A DNA stretch of 64,000 bases from Lasiosphaeris hirsuta (taxonomy: Eukaryota > Ascomycota > Sordariomycetes > Sordariales > Lasiosphaeriaceae). Position 1 is the first letter of the stretch, and each line of letters starts with the position of its first letter. Below are positions 10,501-22,489 of this stretch, piece after piece. The stretch spans positions 868,001-932,000 of the forward strand of contig JAUKUA010000008.1 in assembly GCA_030549175.1 (NCBI GenBank), given 5' to 3'. Made by a program: the position numbers and the translations under genes. The notes beneath the pieces were generated by a model. That model worked only from the letters and a program-made list of their open reading frames with translations. It was not told the origin of the DNA and did no database searches.

Positions 10501-12150
10501 TGCCAACTATTTTCCCACGCAACGAAGGTTCGTGATGCCACACTAACACACAACTACGTTCAAGGCTAATATCGTCGTTACAGATCAATCCTACACCATC
10601 AAAAGCATCGAATTCGACTTTTCCGGCCCAAATACCGTTGCGCGCGCCATTGACTGGCATCTGAAGATCAGACTTGTGAGTACTCTGAGATTTGTAAATA
10701 GCTTCATCGCTATCGCCACTGGCAGCGGGAAGAGCGTCGACATCCTTGCCTGCTCCGGCGTGTCAGTGTAACTAGCCACCAGGAAACATACCCGTACAGG
10801 AAATAGTGTCGGGTTAAACCTCGCTACGTGGGGCCGCTCGAAGCTCGTTAAGCGGCGGGATATCAGATCGACTATCGTCGAGATGGTCATCGCAGGGTGA
10901 TTAGGACAGCATCGTCCCGTGACCTCCCGGTACTACCACGTCGAGGATCGTGTGCATCCTGCGGCAGCGGCGGATATGAAGGAGCTCCAAAGATGGCTAC
11001 AGAGGGGCCCACCACTTCCTAACCAGAGGACCGGGGCTCCTAGGTTTGGGGTCCGCCGCCTCGTCGTATTTGGCTCGGGACACGAGAGATGGATTCCCAA
11101 GTCCCTCGTACCCCTTCCAATCGCGCAACTGCCGAGACAGAAGGAAAGGGCTAGAAAGGGGGCCTTTATAGGATGTCGTGTCGTTACGAATCGCGATGCT
11201 GACTTGATGCCGCATGGCCCACGGGTTATGATGCAGGCGCGCCATCTTCCCTTCCTCTGCGTCTGTGCATGAGCTCGCCCCTCCTCTTCCTCGTTGCGTT
11301 ATGGGAACTACCGATAGCAAGGCAATATATCTAACCGAGCTGTCGCATATGTACGTACGGCCTTCCTAGTCGCATCGGCTTCCCCGGTCCGTGTCAGCCT
11401 CGCCATCGATTCAACCAAGGCAAGGATAGCCCGTCATGGGCCGGGAGTCCAGACCCGTTGCCGGTGCCTCAGCTTTCTGCAGCGCGACCCACGAGCCAGC
11501 GGGAGTCCCGAGACGCCTCGACACCTGCGGCATTTTTCATGACTGGTCAAGACAGGCAGGTCTTGCGGATTACGCCAAGTAGACAACTCGGACTCAGAAG
11601 TTGTCTAGCTTCCATATGAGTCGCACTCCGGCGTGATATGGAGCGTGCGTTTAGGCTGTGTTCTTCCGAGTCGTCATTTGGTGATTCTTGAAAGAAACGA
11701 GGATTCCGAGTTTATGTTGGAGGAGTGAGCCTTCCAGAAGGTTGTAGCCGCCTCCTAATTGGTAGATAGCCTAGCGTGGTTCTGGGTGGCCTACCCACAA
11801 AAGAGGGCCAGAGATTCTCTCTGGGCCAGAACCACCACTGAATTCCATCACCTTTTTCGTGTTGCCCAACAGTTTAAGCGCTCTGGCTTTCGTAATCCTG
11901 TTGAAGCTCGCAGCGGCCTTCCGGTCCGAAATACCACTAGAGTATCAGCCTCCGAGTCACTCATGATCATGACCAGATCATCTAGTGTAGATAACTTGGG
12001 GGTCTCGATGTCGATATTATTTTGAAGCGAAGCTTCAAATTGGTATGTGATTGTAGTGTTTTAACACGAAGTGAGCGAAGCAATGAAGCTTGTTTCAATT
12101 TATGGTGTGTAAGGTGTTGTATAGCTCAAACTGCAGAGTTTCTCGCCCTC

Positions 12151-12275
12151 TGATTGGCCGTGGGAGAGCGCCAAGCCATTCTGCCATTGGCCGCGTCAGC
12201 AGGCCACCTCGTTCGGCGATTGGTCGCCCCAAATCACAGACCCTACAAGCCCTCCAGCCTCAATTGACATTGGCT
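12151..12275 (+). promoter_or_regulatory. Cluster of inverted CCAAT boxes
   Basis: Four ATTGG motifs (CCAAT on the other strand) lie near 12153, 12186, 12220 and 12269; the first three are spaced 33-34 bp apart. Such clusters bind the HAP/NF-Y complex in fungal promoters. The downstream transcript is unclear: an ATG at 12431 opens a frame of only about 30 codons, so this may be an orphaned promoter. Confidence 0.3.
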
Positions 12276-13687
12276 TGACTGCCACCAGATCATGTGACTG
12301 CGTGCAATCTTCCGCCTTTAGTCCTCCCACTTTGCAAACATTTCCACACAGCAATCTTTCGTCAATCGCCACTCAATTGCCATACCACACAACGCGCGCA
12401 GCAAGACGGGGATCGCTATATTCCAGCATCATGGCCACTGCTGGAGCTCCCTATGGCCCTCCTGGCGACCCAGGCAAACAGGGCGCTGAGCCAACGTGGC
12501 CCCGGCAATGCGATCGCTGCTGTAGATAGTGGCGTAGCTTCGAGCCTAGCGAGTAGCTCCCCGCAGGGGCCCTGCCGGAGGCGCCGCCGGAGGCAAAAAA
12601 GACCGGAGAAAAAGGGCATATTTGGCAGCTTTGAGCCTGTTTTATGTGCTTAATTGCTTACCTTGCTACCTACTTTGCTGCTGGCCTTGCTACTTAGGTA
12701 CTAATTGTGCCACAATTACGTCACTAACTTGCCTACTTAAGATATGGACTCCGGCTTCGCTTCAACAGTTTCAAGAGGTACTCTGCAGATCCAAATCGCA
12801 CCTATTGACGCTGTATTTTAGTGGTGTCCCCTAAAACGACAGGTGATGCGATTGATATGTCGTCTTCCAAAATTTCATGGCGATAAAGGATGCATCCAAA
12901 AAAGCCCCGAGACTGAAATTCGGCGCGTGGGGTGGTGGCCGAGTAGTACTAGTTGGTGGTGCCTTAGGCATCGCGGGTGTGTGACGCTGTAGGCAAGACG
13001 ACAGAGGTAGCAATGGGGAAGAGCTCAAGGTGATGGGCCGGAATCTTCCTGGCTGATCGGTTGGCGCCAAATTCAGCAAAAGCCTAACAACGCGGGGGGA
13101 CAAATTAGTTTCGGAGCAAGGGCAACAACGACAAAACTTCAGGCTTCGATGCGGTCCGTTGAGCTTCTTGAACCTGCACCGCGGCAAACGCCTAGAGAGT
13201 ACAAATACCTCCACCAAAGCCATCCTTGCTGACCTCGTCCCTTGCACTAGCCTATCTAATGGCCACGTCTGCGCGTCAGCGCGTCAGCGCGATCAGATCA
13301 GAGCCCGAGCCCCCGCCATGTCGATCGGACGCGCAGGCGGCGCTACAAATGCAAAAAGGTCACGATAGGAGTTGCAAATGAGGGCCTGATACGCCTAAGT
13401 GGGGCCCAAAAATGTAGGTAGGGCCATTGAGGGAGAAGGACATGCGGAGGCCTCTTTTCTTCAGTGCCTGGTCAATATGCTGGCCGACGCATGGGTGGCG
13501 TCTGGCCACTGCATCGTTGGTCTAGTGGTGTCTCATGGCACACTTTCCAGCAAGCGGGCTCGTGGCTGTCCTTCCGAGCACCGCCCGGCAACCATGATTC
13601 TTTATCTCGGGCAGGGATAAGAAGAAAAAAGGCGAGCAAACAACGACACCACAATACCTTGTCTGACGGATGTCCCTTGTGGGGTTG

Positions 13688-14815
13688 CGGCACGATGATC
13701 ACCAGGCGCCAACCAAAATCCCAACTTTTGAGCCCCCCATCGAGTGGGTCGAGGGCGTCGCAATCCTTGTGGCTATCGTCATCATCGTCCTCGTCGGGGT
13801 CCGTTAACGACTGGGAGAAGCAGCGCCCGTTACAGAAGCTAAACGTGAAGCAGCTGGAGAGGGACGCAAAAGTCGTCCGTCTCGGCGCCCCAAAGCTCAT
13901 CGCCGCCCGAGCAGTGCTCGTGGGGGACGTGGTCCGGCTAGAGCCCGGAGACGTGGTTCCCGCCGACAGCATCCTGCTCGACGAGTCACTCGCGACGGGC
14001 GAGTCCGAGCTCGTCCACAAAACGCCGGGCGGCGACGCGTTCCGCGCCATAAAGGCGACTGGGGAGCCGTCGGGGCTCGACCTATTCGTGCTCTCGGGAA
14101 CCAAGGTCCTGGAAGGCGTCGGGATCTTCCTCGTCACGGCGACGGGTATCAACTCGACACAGGGCAAGATCCTCGCTTCGCTGCAGGACGGCACCGAGAT
14201 CACGCCGCTGCAGGCCCGCCTCGCGGTGCTCGCCAAGTACATCGTGGAGTAATGGCGGGATAACGTGGGGAGGTCCGTACAACGGTAACTTGACACCGGC
14301 CGCTGCCCCGAGTCCTCGACCGTAAACCCGAGCCGCGGACGGCGCCGTTGATTACAGCCGCCATGTGGAAATCCATTTTTGGCCAGTCGCTTTACCAGCT
14401 GGCCGTCACATTCGTGCTGTACTTTGCTGGGTCGCGCCTGTTACCCTTCGGCTTGCCCGAGGAGGTGCAACGTGTAGAAACGCTCGTGTTTAATACCTAC
14501 GTATGGATGCAGATATTCAACATGTGGAAGTACGTTTGCTTCCCTTTCCTCTATCCCGTCTTTTATCTCGTTTCTAAGGTATTGTCTCTAATAACCTCTG
14601 CAGTAGCCGGCAGCATGACAACACCCTCAAACATCTTCGAGGGCGTGCTCAACAACTGGCTCTTCCTCGGGATGACGACCGCGATGATGGGACTTCAGGT
14701 ATTTTCCGTCGTTTGGCTCACGGGCTGGGCAATGGGCCGTTTCTCTTGTGCTTGGCCTGCTGTCTCTGGTCGTTGGTGTGCTCTTACGCTGCTTGCTGGA
14801 CTGGCCGTTCTAGCG
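13688..14815 (+). pseudogene. Plasma-membrane Ca2+-ATPase (P2B) pseudogene, catalytic core deleted
   Basis: Two pieces of a fungal PMCA-type calcium ATPase sit side by side. The first (13688-14252) covers the third membrane helix region (IEWVEGVAILVAIVIIVLVG) and the actuator domain: NVKQLERDAKVVR, LVGDVVRLEPGDVVPAD and the TGES-containing SLATGESELVHKTPG. A one-base insertion near 13797-13801 shifts the frame just before SVNDWEKQR, and a TAA stops it after LAVLAKYIV. The second (14348-14815) is the C-terminal membrane part: MWKSIFGQSLYQLAVTFVLY, ETLVFNTYVWMQIFN, an apparent intron near 14531-14612, then NIFEGVLNNWLFLG. A further frame change occurs after about 14730, where LVLGLLSLVVGVLLR continues in another frame. 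The phosphorylation site DKTGT and the nucleotide-binding domain, several hundred residues, are absent. It cannot make a working pump. Confidence 0.85.
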
Positions 14816-15627
14816 TCTGATGGGCTCCACTTTGGTACTCAGCTTGAGAACGAGGAGCCCTTCTGCAAAGACGGCCGCATAGGGCGGCCATATTCTTTTG
14901 GGTCTGTTGGTGCCACCTATTATGACTGTTGGGGGATGACAGCCTTGTCAAGTTTTATCCAATCTCGCAAAACCACGTCCGCTGGGAGTTTCTGCAGCAA
15001 AGAGCGAGCGTTCCATTTGTGGCCTCCGAGGCAAGACCCGAGCATGAAAAATCAAACGCGTGCCAGTCATATATATCATGCCACATATTACTGTGTTGTA
15101 AGGGGGTTATCTGCCTGCGAACCATGGGGAAATGGGGGGGCTGGTCGGCAAGGCATGTCTCAGAGGCCATGGTTTTCTATTCGCCGTCGGGCCCCGAGCT
15201 GTGGTGTTTGGTCCGGACAGCTGCTTGAATATCTGCGGCAGGAGCGCATCGAATGGTGTGAAGTGTCAAATCACGGAAGAAGCTGTCTGGCGCTGGGAAG
15301 AATCCTACTCGGGGCTTGGCGCTGTAAGCTACCTGCTGCCGACGGACCGACCAATGGTGTGAGGGTCTCTTGAGCGACCCAGATGAGAGCTTCCCTGAGG
15401 ATTCCCTCCTTCAGGTACCCAGTAGTGGTTACGTTACTCAAGGGTACCTATTAGGTGCCTACAGTACGTCAAAATGTTCAAGCTCGCAAAGAGTGATGGT
15501 GCAACTTGCTTGCAGCCCCTCCGTCTTGATCCCCCTCTGTCTTGATCCCCCTTCCTCCTGTCCAGCTAGATCTCTTCCCACTCTCTATCCAACATCCCAC
15601 TTCGCGGCTCAGAGGGGACTGTTAAGC
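14816..15627. other. Intergenic before the 1,548-aa protein gene
   Basis: No convincing gene. The last 150 bp contain a tandem CTTGATCCCCCT duplication (about 15525-15550) and C/T-rich tracts typical of fungal core promoters. Confidence 0.4.
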
Positions 15628-18600
15628 ATGGCGGAAGTAAAGATTTCGACGGCCGGTCAGACCCCCGCCGAGCCGGGGCCTTTTGAATGGCTCCGTCCCC
15701 AATCCCGAGGTGAGTTCCCTTCAACAAATAAGACAGGAGTAAAGGCTCGGCCGGACGACTAATAGCGGCATCTTGTCGCCCAGGCGCAACCTTCACCAGC
15801 CTCTCCCGGTTGTCTCAGTACCCAGCCTGCGCCTTTGACTGGGGAGATGAAGGATATGGCGGCTCTTGTAACAACGGTGGGGAGCTGCTTCACCTTTCGG
15901 CGCCGTCGAAGGATCACGGGCTCGTGGTCGTACGCGGTACGTTCTTCACTTCGCTGGACGCCACCCTATCCAGGGCCCAGATGGACTTTGGCGGACCATC
16001 GACGTTCGGGCTCAAGATATCACGAACAGACTCCGCATACGATCCAACGAAGGAGGCATGCAAAAAGGGCGCTAGCTTCTACCTCGGCGACATGATCGAC
16101 CGTGGGACCTTCAACTACCGGTGGCCTGTCAACGACTACCATCTAGACCTCAGGGCAGGCCATAAACCGGGAGAGAGGGGCATGCAGGAGTACGAATACG
16201 GAGAGAAGCATGTGGGCACATGCACCATGTTCTCGTGCGCCATGGATGGTCATATCTACCAGGTCCTCCGAATTGAGGGAGGCCACTTCGGCGACGGCCA
16301 GCTGCGCCAACGTTTTCCGTCCGAAGCCCAGGTCGTCCTCACAGTGGGTGGGCCGGTATGGTTTAACGCGTACAAAATGGCTGATCCCCAGTCGGTCATT
16401 GATAAATCTCCAATCGTGGACAGGACGCAAGACAAGGACCAAGAACACAAGGACCAAGAATACAGCTCCATTTCGTACTGGAGCTCGGGATATAATGTCG
16501 GGTTGAAAGCCACCGTGTTTCAGGTCGGCAAGCGCGGATTCAAGCAGATAAATTTGCATCGGTCCGAGGCCAAGGCCGAGGCCGACAACAAGCCGGCTGG
16601 GGCACGGTCCAAACTCACTGCTTACAACTTTGCCGTCAACTTGAGCGCAGATGCGGCGGACGGGCACGCGACATTCGTGTCAGTAATGCGCCTAATTCAT
16701 GAGTCGGACAGCAAGGAGAAAGACGCGTGGAGGCCGCAAAGTCCGGCTCAGCTTTCGGAGCGAATGCGGGAACACGTGGGCATTGACACTTCAAGCGTCC
16801 GGGCCACCGGCGCCATGTGGGATGCAATACACCTCGAACGTGAGAAGACACCCAGCCCGGTCTCGAACCTCGCCGAAGTCATCCTTGTAGGTCGGGCCTT
16901 GGAGAAGATCCTCCAGGTTGACGCTGTGCCTGCATTACCTACACCTAGCAAAGAACAGTCGGCGACTCGGAGGCAGGACGAGACAAAGGGACCTGAAGGG
17001 CCTCTCATCCCGGGCACGGCCAAGTGCGCCGAAGAGCTCGTGCTGGTGAGCAACCTCCACATCGAAATGAATGTAGATCTCAACAGCCTCTTGTGAGTGT
17101 CCTCCCAGAACCGAGGAAATAGGATAGTGCTGACCTCCACTGACAGCTGGAAAGTCCGGTTCCTGGCCCAAGTACACAAGTATCTGTCTCAACTTGTCGA
17201 GTCAAGCAAGCCGAAAGGCGAGGTTGTTGCGAAACCGGGCACGCAGGAGGAACCCGGGACTAAAGAGGTGCCCAAGCAGCTCACCCCAAACAACAGCGGG
17301 CAGGAAATACGCGAGATTGCAGAGCACCAGGCACAGCGCATCAAGGTGCACATTGAGAGCATCATACGGTATCTTGTTCGAGCGCTTCTCAATCCCGGCA
17401 AGCGGTTTATTATCATGCCAGACAGTCACCTTCCCGGCGAGTCCAACTACTTCTACGTCCTACCGACCCTGTGGTACGTTATAAAGCACTTCCCCGATTG
17501 GAACTGGGACTGGGTGAAGGACAAGGGATTTTGGGCGCGGGTGAAACAAGGCCAAGCATGCCCCTTGTTCGATTCGGCCCGCCTTCCCCCGGACTGGTGG
17601 ACTTTTGAGGCCGCCAACCGAGACAAAACTCTCTTACTCAAGTGGTATCATTACGGCTCTATGCTAAATCTCCACCGCCTCAAGTTCCTACCCACCATAT
17701 TGTGCAACGGTTCGGGTTGTCTCAAACATCTCGAAGACGAGGTGCGCAAATTTGGGAAGGCGGCTGTTACGTCGACGGCGGCACGGCTAATATCCCGGCG
17801 GTCTTATGCTGCCGAGGACGAGATCCTCGACAGACTCTCGCTGCTTGCCCACGAGCTTGACCTCGGGTATCCCTCGGAAGACGAGCTCGCGGTCATGTCG
17901 TCGCTCGCTGTCCGGAGCATCAAGCAGCGGGACTACACCCGCTATCTCAACCCTGGCGTGTCGGTAGAACCCGGTAGCATCACGTCGGGGCCCTGGGAGC
18001 TCCACGCCCTCTGCCATCACAGTCAGCTTGCCGCGGCGCTTGAGGCCGACCCGGACGCGGATCTGCACGATCCCTGGTACGAGGAGAAGAAGGCCAAGGA
18101 AATCGAGTTGTACAAGAGCAGGGCGTTCCAGTTCCTGAACGGCGAGGGCACTGTCGTCCCTACGTGGGAGCGGTCGGGTTCTGAAACCCGCATCAGGCTG
18201 CGGCGCTCCGAAACCACGGCCGTGCTCGGTACCACGCTACTAAAGATGCAAGGGAAGATGCTACCCGTCGTCGAGGACGGCGAGGCACGGAACCGGAAGG
18301 ATGAGCAGGCATCGCCTCGGCGGCGGCCCGAGAGCGTCAGCCGCGGGGAGATGGTCGTCGTCAATGAGCTCCTCCACGTCGAGGGCCTCCTCAAGGGACA
18401 CCTTGATGTCCTCAGTAAACGCACAGGCCAGTCCAGTGACGAGCACCCCATCGCGTGGGAGAAGTTTACGCCGGGCCACCGCTACCATCCGCTGGCCCAT
18501 TTCGACTCGCTTGAGGACACGCCCAAGCTGTACAAGTGCCACGAGCTGAAGAAGCGCAAGATACCCGAGACGCTCCGTGGCCACGTCACACTTGGGGATA

Positions 18601-20893
18601 AAATCAAAGATCGCGTTTTTGGCCTCAGCGACCTCGAGAGCGAAAACATCTTGAAACATCTGTCCGTGGCCGACATCGTCGCCACGAGCCAAGACATCCA
18701 AGACAACCTGGGCGCCGCCAGCGACCCCAACGGCCAAGACGACCCAGACCGCCGCCTGGACCGCCTGGATGGCTTTGGCTGGGCTATTAAGCGTCCTCAG
18801 ATCAACAAAGGGAGCGGGGGGCTAAGTTGGGCCCTCTTCAACAGCGTACGTTCCGACCCTTTGTTTCCTACTTCCCCGACTTAGCCTTTCCTTGCCCTTT
18901 TTTTTTACCCACCAGAGAGCAAGCGAGCTAATTACCCCGCAGCTCGCCGACCAAGAAGTACAGCACCGGTTCCTGTAAGCAAATGCCTTGGCCTGACTTT
19001 CCGAAACGATGCCGAGCTAACCGCCATTTGTGCACAGCCTCATCCGGGAATTAGGTGGCAACTTTGGCCTGCCCGATAACCTTGGGGAGAGCGTGCTAGA
19101 CGATCCACCTGGGAGGTTGCTAAAGAGCGTACAGAAAAGCCCAAGAAACGAGGAGGAGGCAAGCGCCTCCAAAGACCGGTCAAGCAATGTGCAAGAGACC
19201 CCGGTGAAAGGCCCAGAGGGATTCCTAACTAAAGGCTTATGGAGGACCCTGCTGAAAGGTCCACGGAGGAGCTCGCAAAGAGACCTAGAGGGAAACCCAC
19301 CTAAAGACTCGTGGAGGGCCCTACCCAAGGGGATACTGTGGAGGGCCCGGCCAGAGGAAATCTCGACCGAGGAGCTACAGAGAAGCGCGCGGGAAGGATT
19401 ACGAACGAGCCCGCCGCATGAGCATGAGCAACGGAGGAGACTGCTCGATTTGCTCATCTACGTGATCCACCCGGAGTCGACGCCGTCCGTGGCCCATCAC
19501 ATGCTCCACTTCTCGTCCTTCTTCTGCGACAAAAACGAGCCTTGGGTTGCGGGAATTACGCTGCGGGGATGGAAATACAGTGAAGGCAGCGAGGTCGGCG
19601 ATAAGCGCAGCGATAGCGCGATCAAATTTAGAGATGACGCGCCGATCCAGCGACCCAAGACGTTGGCGAACGTGTGGCCAAAGGACATGCCTGAAAAGCT
19701 GGAGCTGCAGCTCCAGATGTCGTCCATCGTCATCTCAACCAACCCATTTGGCGACTTCAGCAAGGTGACAATCATCTCAGACCTATTGTCCGATGATGAT
19801 ATGAAAGAGATGACGAGAAAGGCCAAGAAGTTGTGGCAAAAGTTTGTTCACCAGCCGCAGACGGGCCGATGCCTTGTGTTTTTCCTCATTCTGGAGAAAC
19901 TTTGCCGGATCATCACCGAAGACTTCCTGAAGGCTATGCACCACCTAGCCCCCATCATGGACCTAGGGGTAAGTTTCTTCCGTATATTATCCCATCTCGG
20001 CAAAAAATACTATCTCAGGCTGACTCTGGGTTGATCCCGGGCAGGACATTTATACGCGTGTCGAAGGCCTCCAGACCAACAGCGAGCAAGCCATAAAAGA
20101 ACTCGCCTTACAGGAGTGGACCTTGGAGTTGTTGTACCGGATGCACGTGAGCCTCCAAGCGTCAGTCGACAGTGTCCTCGGTGCCAAAAAGGAGCTTATG
20201 GCGCAGGTCCTAGACGTGAGTTTCATCATAACTGCGTCACTGTACGGGATATCGAGATTGAACAAAGAGTTAGGGCCCTGGAACGCGCAGCATCGCCCTT
20301 GAAGCCACATGCCAGGAATACACGGGTAGGGTCGAGGACACCATCACCCACATGGCCGTGGTGAGCTCGAAGCTAGAGGCAAGCATCGCACTTCAGACAC
20401 GGTTCGAGGAAGCCGTAAGTCCCCCCTCACAGTATAATACTAGTATCTTTCTTCGCCGTAGCGTTCCGTCTAATCTCTCCGTCCCAGTTTTCGTCCGCCA
20501 TGGCTATGGCTGACAGCCGTACCTCACTCAACCAGAACGCCACGGTGAAACAGCTTACCTATTTGACAATGGCTTATCTCCCAATAGGTCTCATAGTTGT
20601 AAGTTATTACCGTCTAGTCGAATACGCCCCTTAGGTCAAATGCTCTTCCCGGAGCCTACCTCTGATCTTTCTGTCGTTATCACTACTTACATACCTAAGG
20701 TGCTAACGTAAATTTCTCGTAGGCCATCTTCGCCATCCCTAGCGAGCAGCTGGTAATCAAGGTACCAATGGGCACGACGTGGCTTGTCATCAGCATCATT
20801 ATCGCATTAGCTTGTACGTACTTGGCAGCCTTCTATGTGGGTAAGATCGTAAGATATGTTAAGAGTTGGTGGGGAAAGGTTGGAAGAAGCTGA
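15628..20893 (+). CDS. 1,548-aa protein with CorA-like C-terminal membrane tail
   Basis: Nine exons join into one frame: 15628-15709, 15784-17092, 17147-18845, 18943-18974, 19038-19968, 20045-20215, 20274-20414, 20488-20598 and 20723-20893 (4,647 nt). Every junction keeps phase and uses GT-AG. No signal peptide is visible. Residues 1-1,350 match no family I can name; they include CAFDWGDEGYGGS near residue 47, a Trp-rich stretch FPDWNWDWVKDKGFW, and a Lys/Arg/Pro-rich degenerate repeat encoded at about 19125-19420. Exons 6-7 (residues 1,352-1,455) are helical and charged. Exons 8-9 hold TVKQLTYLTMAYLPIGLIVA and then WLVISIIIALACTYLAAFYV, the two-helix tail arrangement of fungal CorA-like proteins, but the GMN signature of true Mg2+ channels is not present. 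I read it as a membrane-anchored cytosolic protein of unknown function; ion transport is not supported. Confidence 0.8.
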
Positions 20894-22489
20894 GGAGGTA
20901 GTTTGGGTTCTCTCAGTGAGCTTCGAGTCGGATGGGTAAGTTTATCTGCGGGCAACATAGGTGATAAAATGTCATATCGCTTCTTTGTAAATTGTCCACC
21001 GATTTCCTAGCCGCCTCAAAAGTACGGGGACGGCACTATTAATGTTAGTAGGAGTATGTGATCATTTCACCCGCTCCTGTCACAGTCTATACATTTTAAC
21101 TGTTGGGCGCGTGCGTATAATCTCGGAAGCAATAAAATGCCTGATTTAGGTGCCGTTGCAGCGATTGTGTATGCTACTTGTGACGGCAGCCCTGTCTCCG
21201 TTAACAGTATATAACCCATATCTTGAATTTGTCAACTTGGAATTCTGGCATTCTTTTGAGAAGTTGGTGTAGTTAGGTGTGGGTTAAGTACTCTTTTCGT
21301 GACACACGCTACTATTAGATCTATGACTGAGTCTTACTATTCTCTTCTATCAAGGTAATCCTATGTGGACAATGAAAGGATAACCGAATTCGCATTAAAA
21401 CGGTAAAGCCCTTGGTCTATTTTTTCTTAGAAATCTGTCCACTTATAAGTCTATGTAACACTAATTACTACGTTGCCACTACTAGGACCGTTGGCTCCAA
21501 GCTTTCCGCAGACTGTTCTACCGCGAAGCACTTACCTCTAGTACTAATTCAATCAAGTTAACCATTTTATAAAGTCTTCGGTGAGGAAAAAGCCCACTCT
21601 ATAAGGCGTACCACCCTCGGTAAGCTACTTTCAGTCCCTGAAATTTGTCAAACCCGCCGAACCCGTTCCTTTAGGATTAGCAGTTACTTCTTACGTATAC
21701 AGAGATATATTAAGCCTAGGGAATGGGTAGTATTGAGGGAGAGAGAGATTAGATATTATTTAATCTATTTTAGTACTATGTGACTTACCCTGCCGGGGTA
21801 ATAACTCTTACTATATCTAAAAACCCCATAGGTATCTATCACATCACTACGCTTACCTAAAGTTAACCGGTGAAGCACCTCCTTGACATAAGCCTACAAG
21901 TGATTACTACAACGGCTACCACATCGTGGCTTACTGTCACAACCCAAGTTAGTACCCAAGGAAGTGGAGAAATCACGTGTATAGGTAAGAAACATACATA
22001 TAGACAAATGGAGGATGTGACTAATCAAAAGCATACTTTGTCGTTATTGTAAGCTTCCACAACAAAGTATCCTAATAAAACAGAGCACGAGGAGATCTTT
22101 CTCTAAATACTATACGTAAGATAAAGTATGGCGTCGCAGAGTAAGTACAAGTTATTTCGTAACAATAGATAAATTTTAGGATATAAATAGTTAATATATT
22201 AGACACCTTAGGGCGTGAGAATTCCTGTTCCTTACATAAGTAATTACATTCTGTTATATCCTAAAGTATTACCTGACTTTAGTAATAGCAATCTGTTTGA
22301 CAGAGTATGAACTCCCGTCTAAGATACTTATCTTCAGCAATCAATCCCCTACCCAACTAGGCGTTCTACCTTACGATCTGTCATTCAACACTTCGTACTT
22401 AAGTACCTAGTGCACAAGTTATAACACTTACCTATGGACACACACACACTCTATAACATCGCGTAAACAGTAGCCCTTAGCTAGTATGT
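20894..22489. other. AT-rich gene-free stretch
   Basis: Strikingly AT-rich compared with the flanking genes and full of stops in every frame. It probably consists of old, RIP-degraded transposon DNA, but no family can be named. A 60-codon frame at 21870-22052 has no motif. Confidence 0.5.

Larger units (their letters stand above)
10288..13687. other. Gene-poor stretch, about 3.4 kb
   Basis: No gene can be supported. An exon-like block at 10584-10675 (acceptor TTACAG, donor GTGAGT, open for 30 codons) may be a relic. Short frames at 10919-11272, 11759-12025, 12294-12653 and 12831-13247 show no motif. The region around 12140-12275 is CCAAT-rich (listed separately). Confidence 0.4.

Noticed and set aside
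13472..14296. 274-codon open frame on the minus strand
   Set aside because: Ser/Thr-rich shadow of the Ca2+-ATPase pseudogene.
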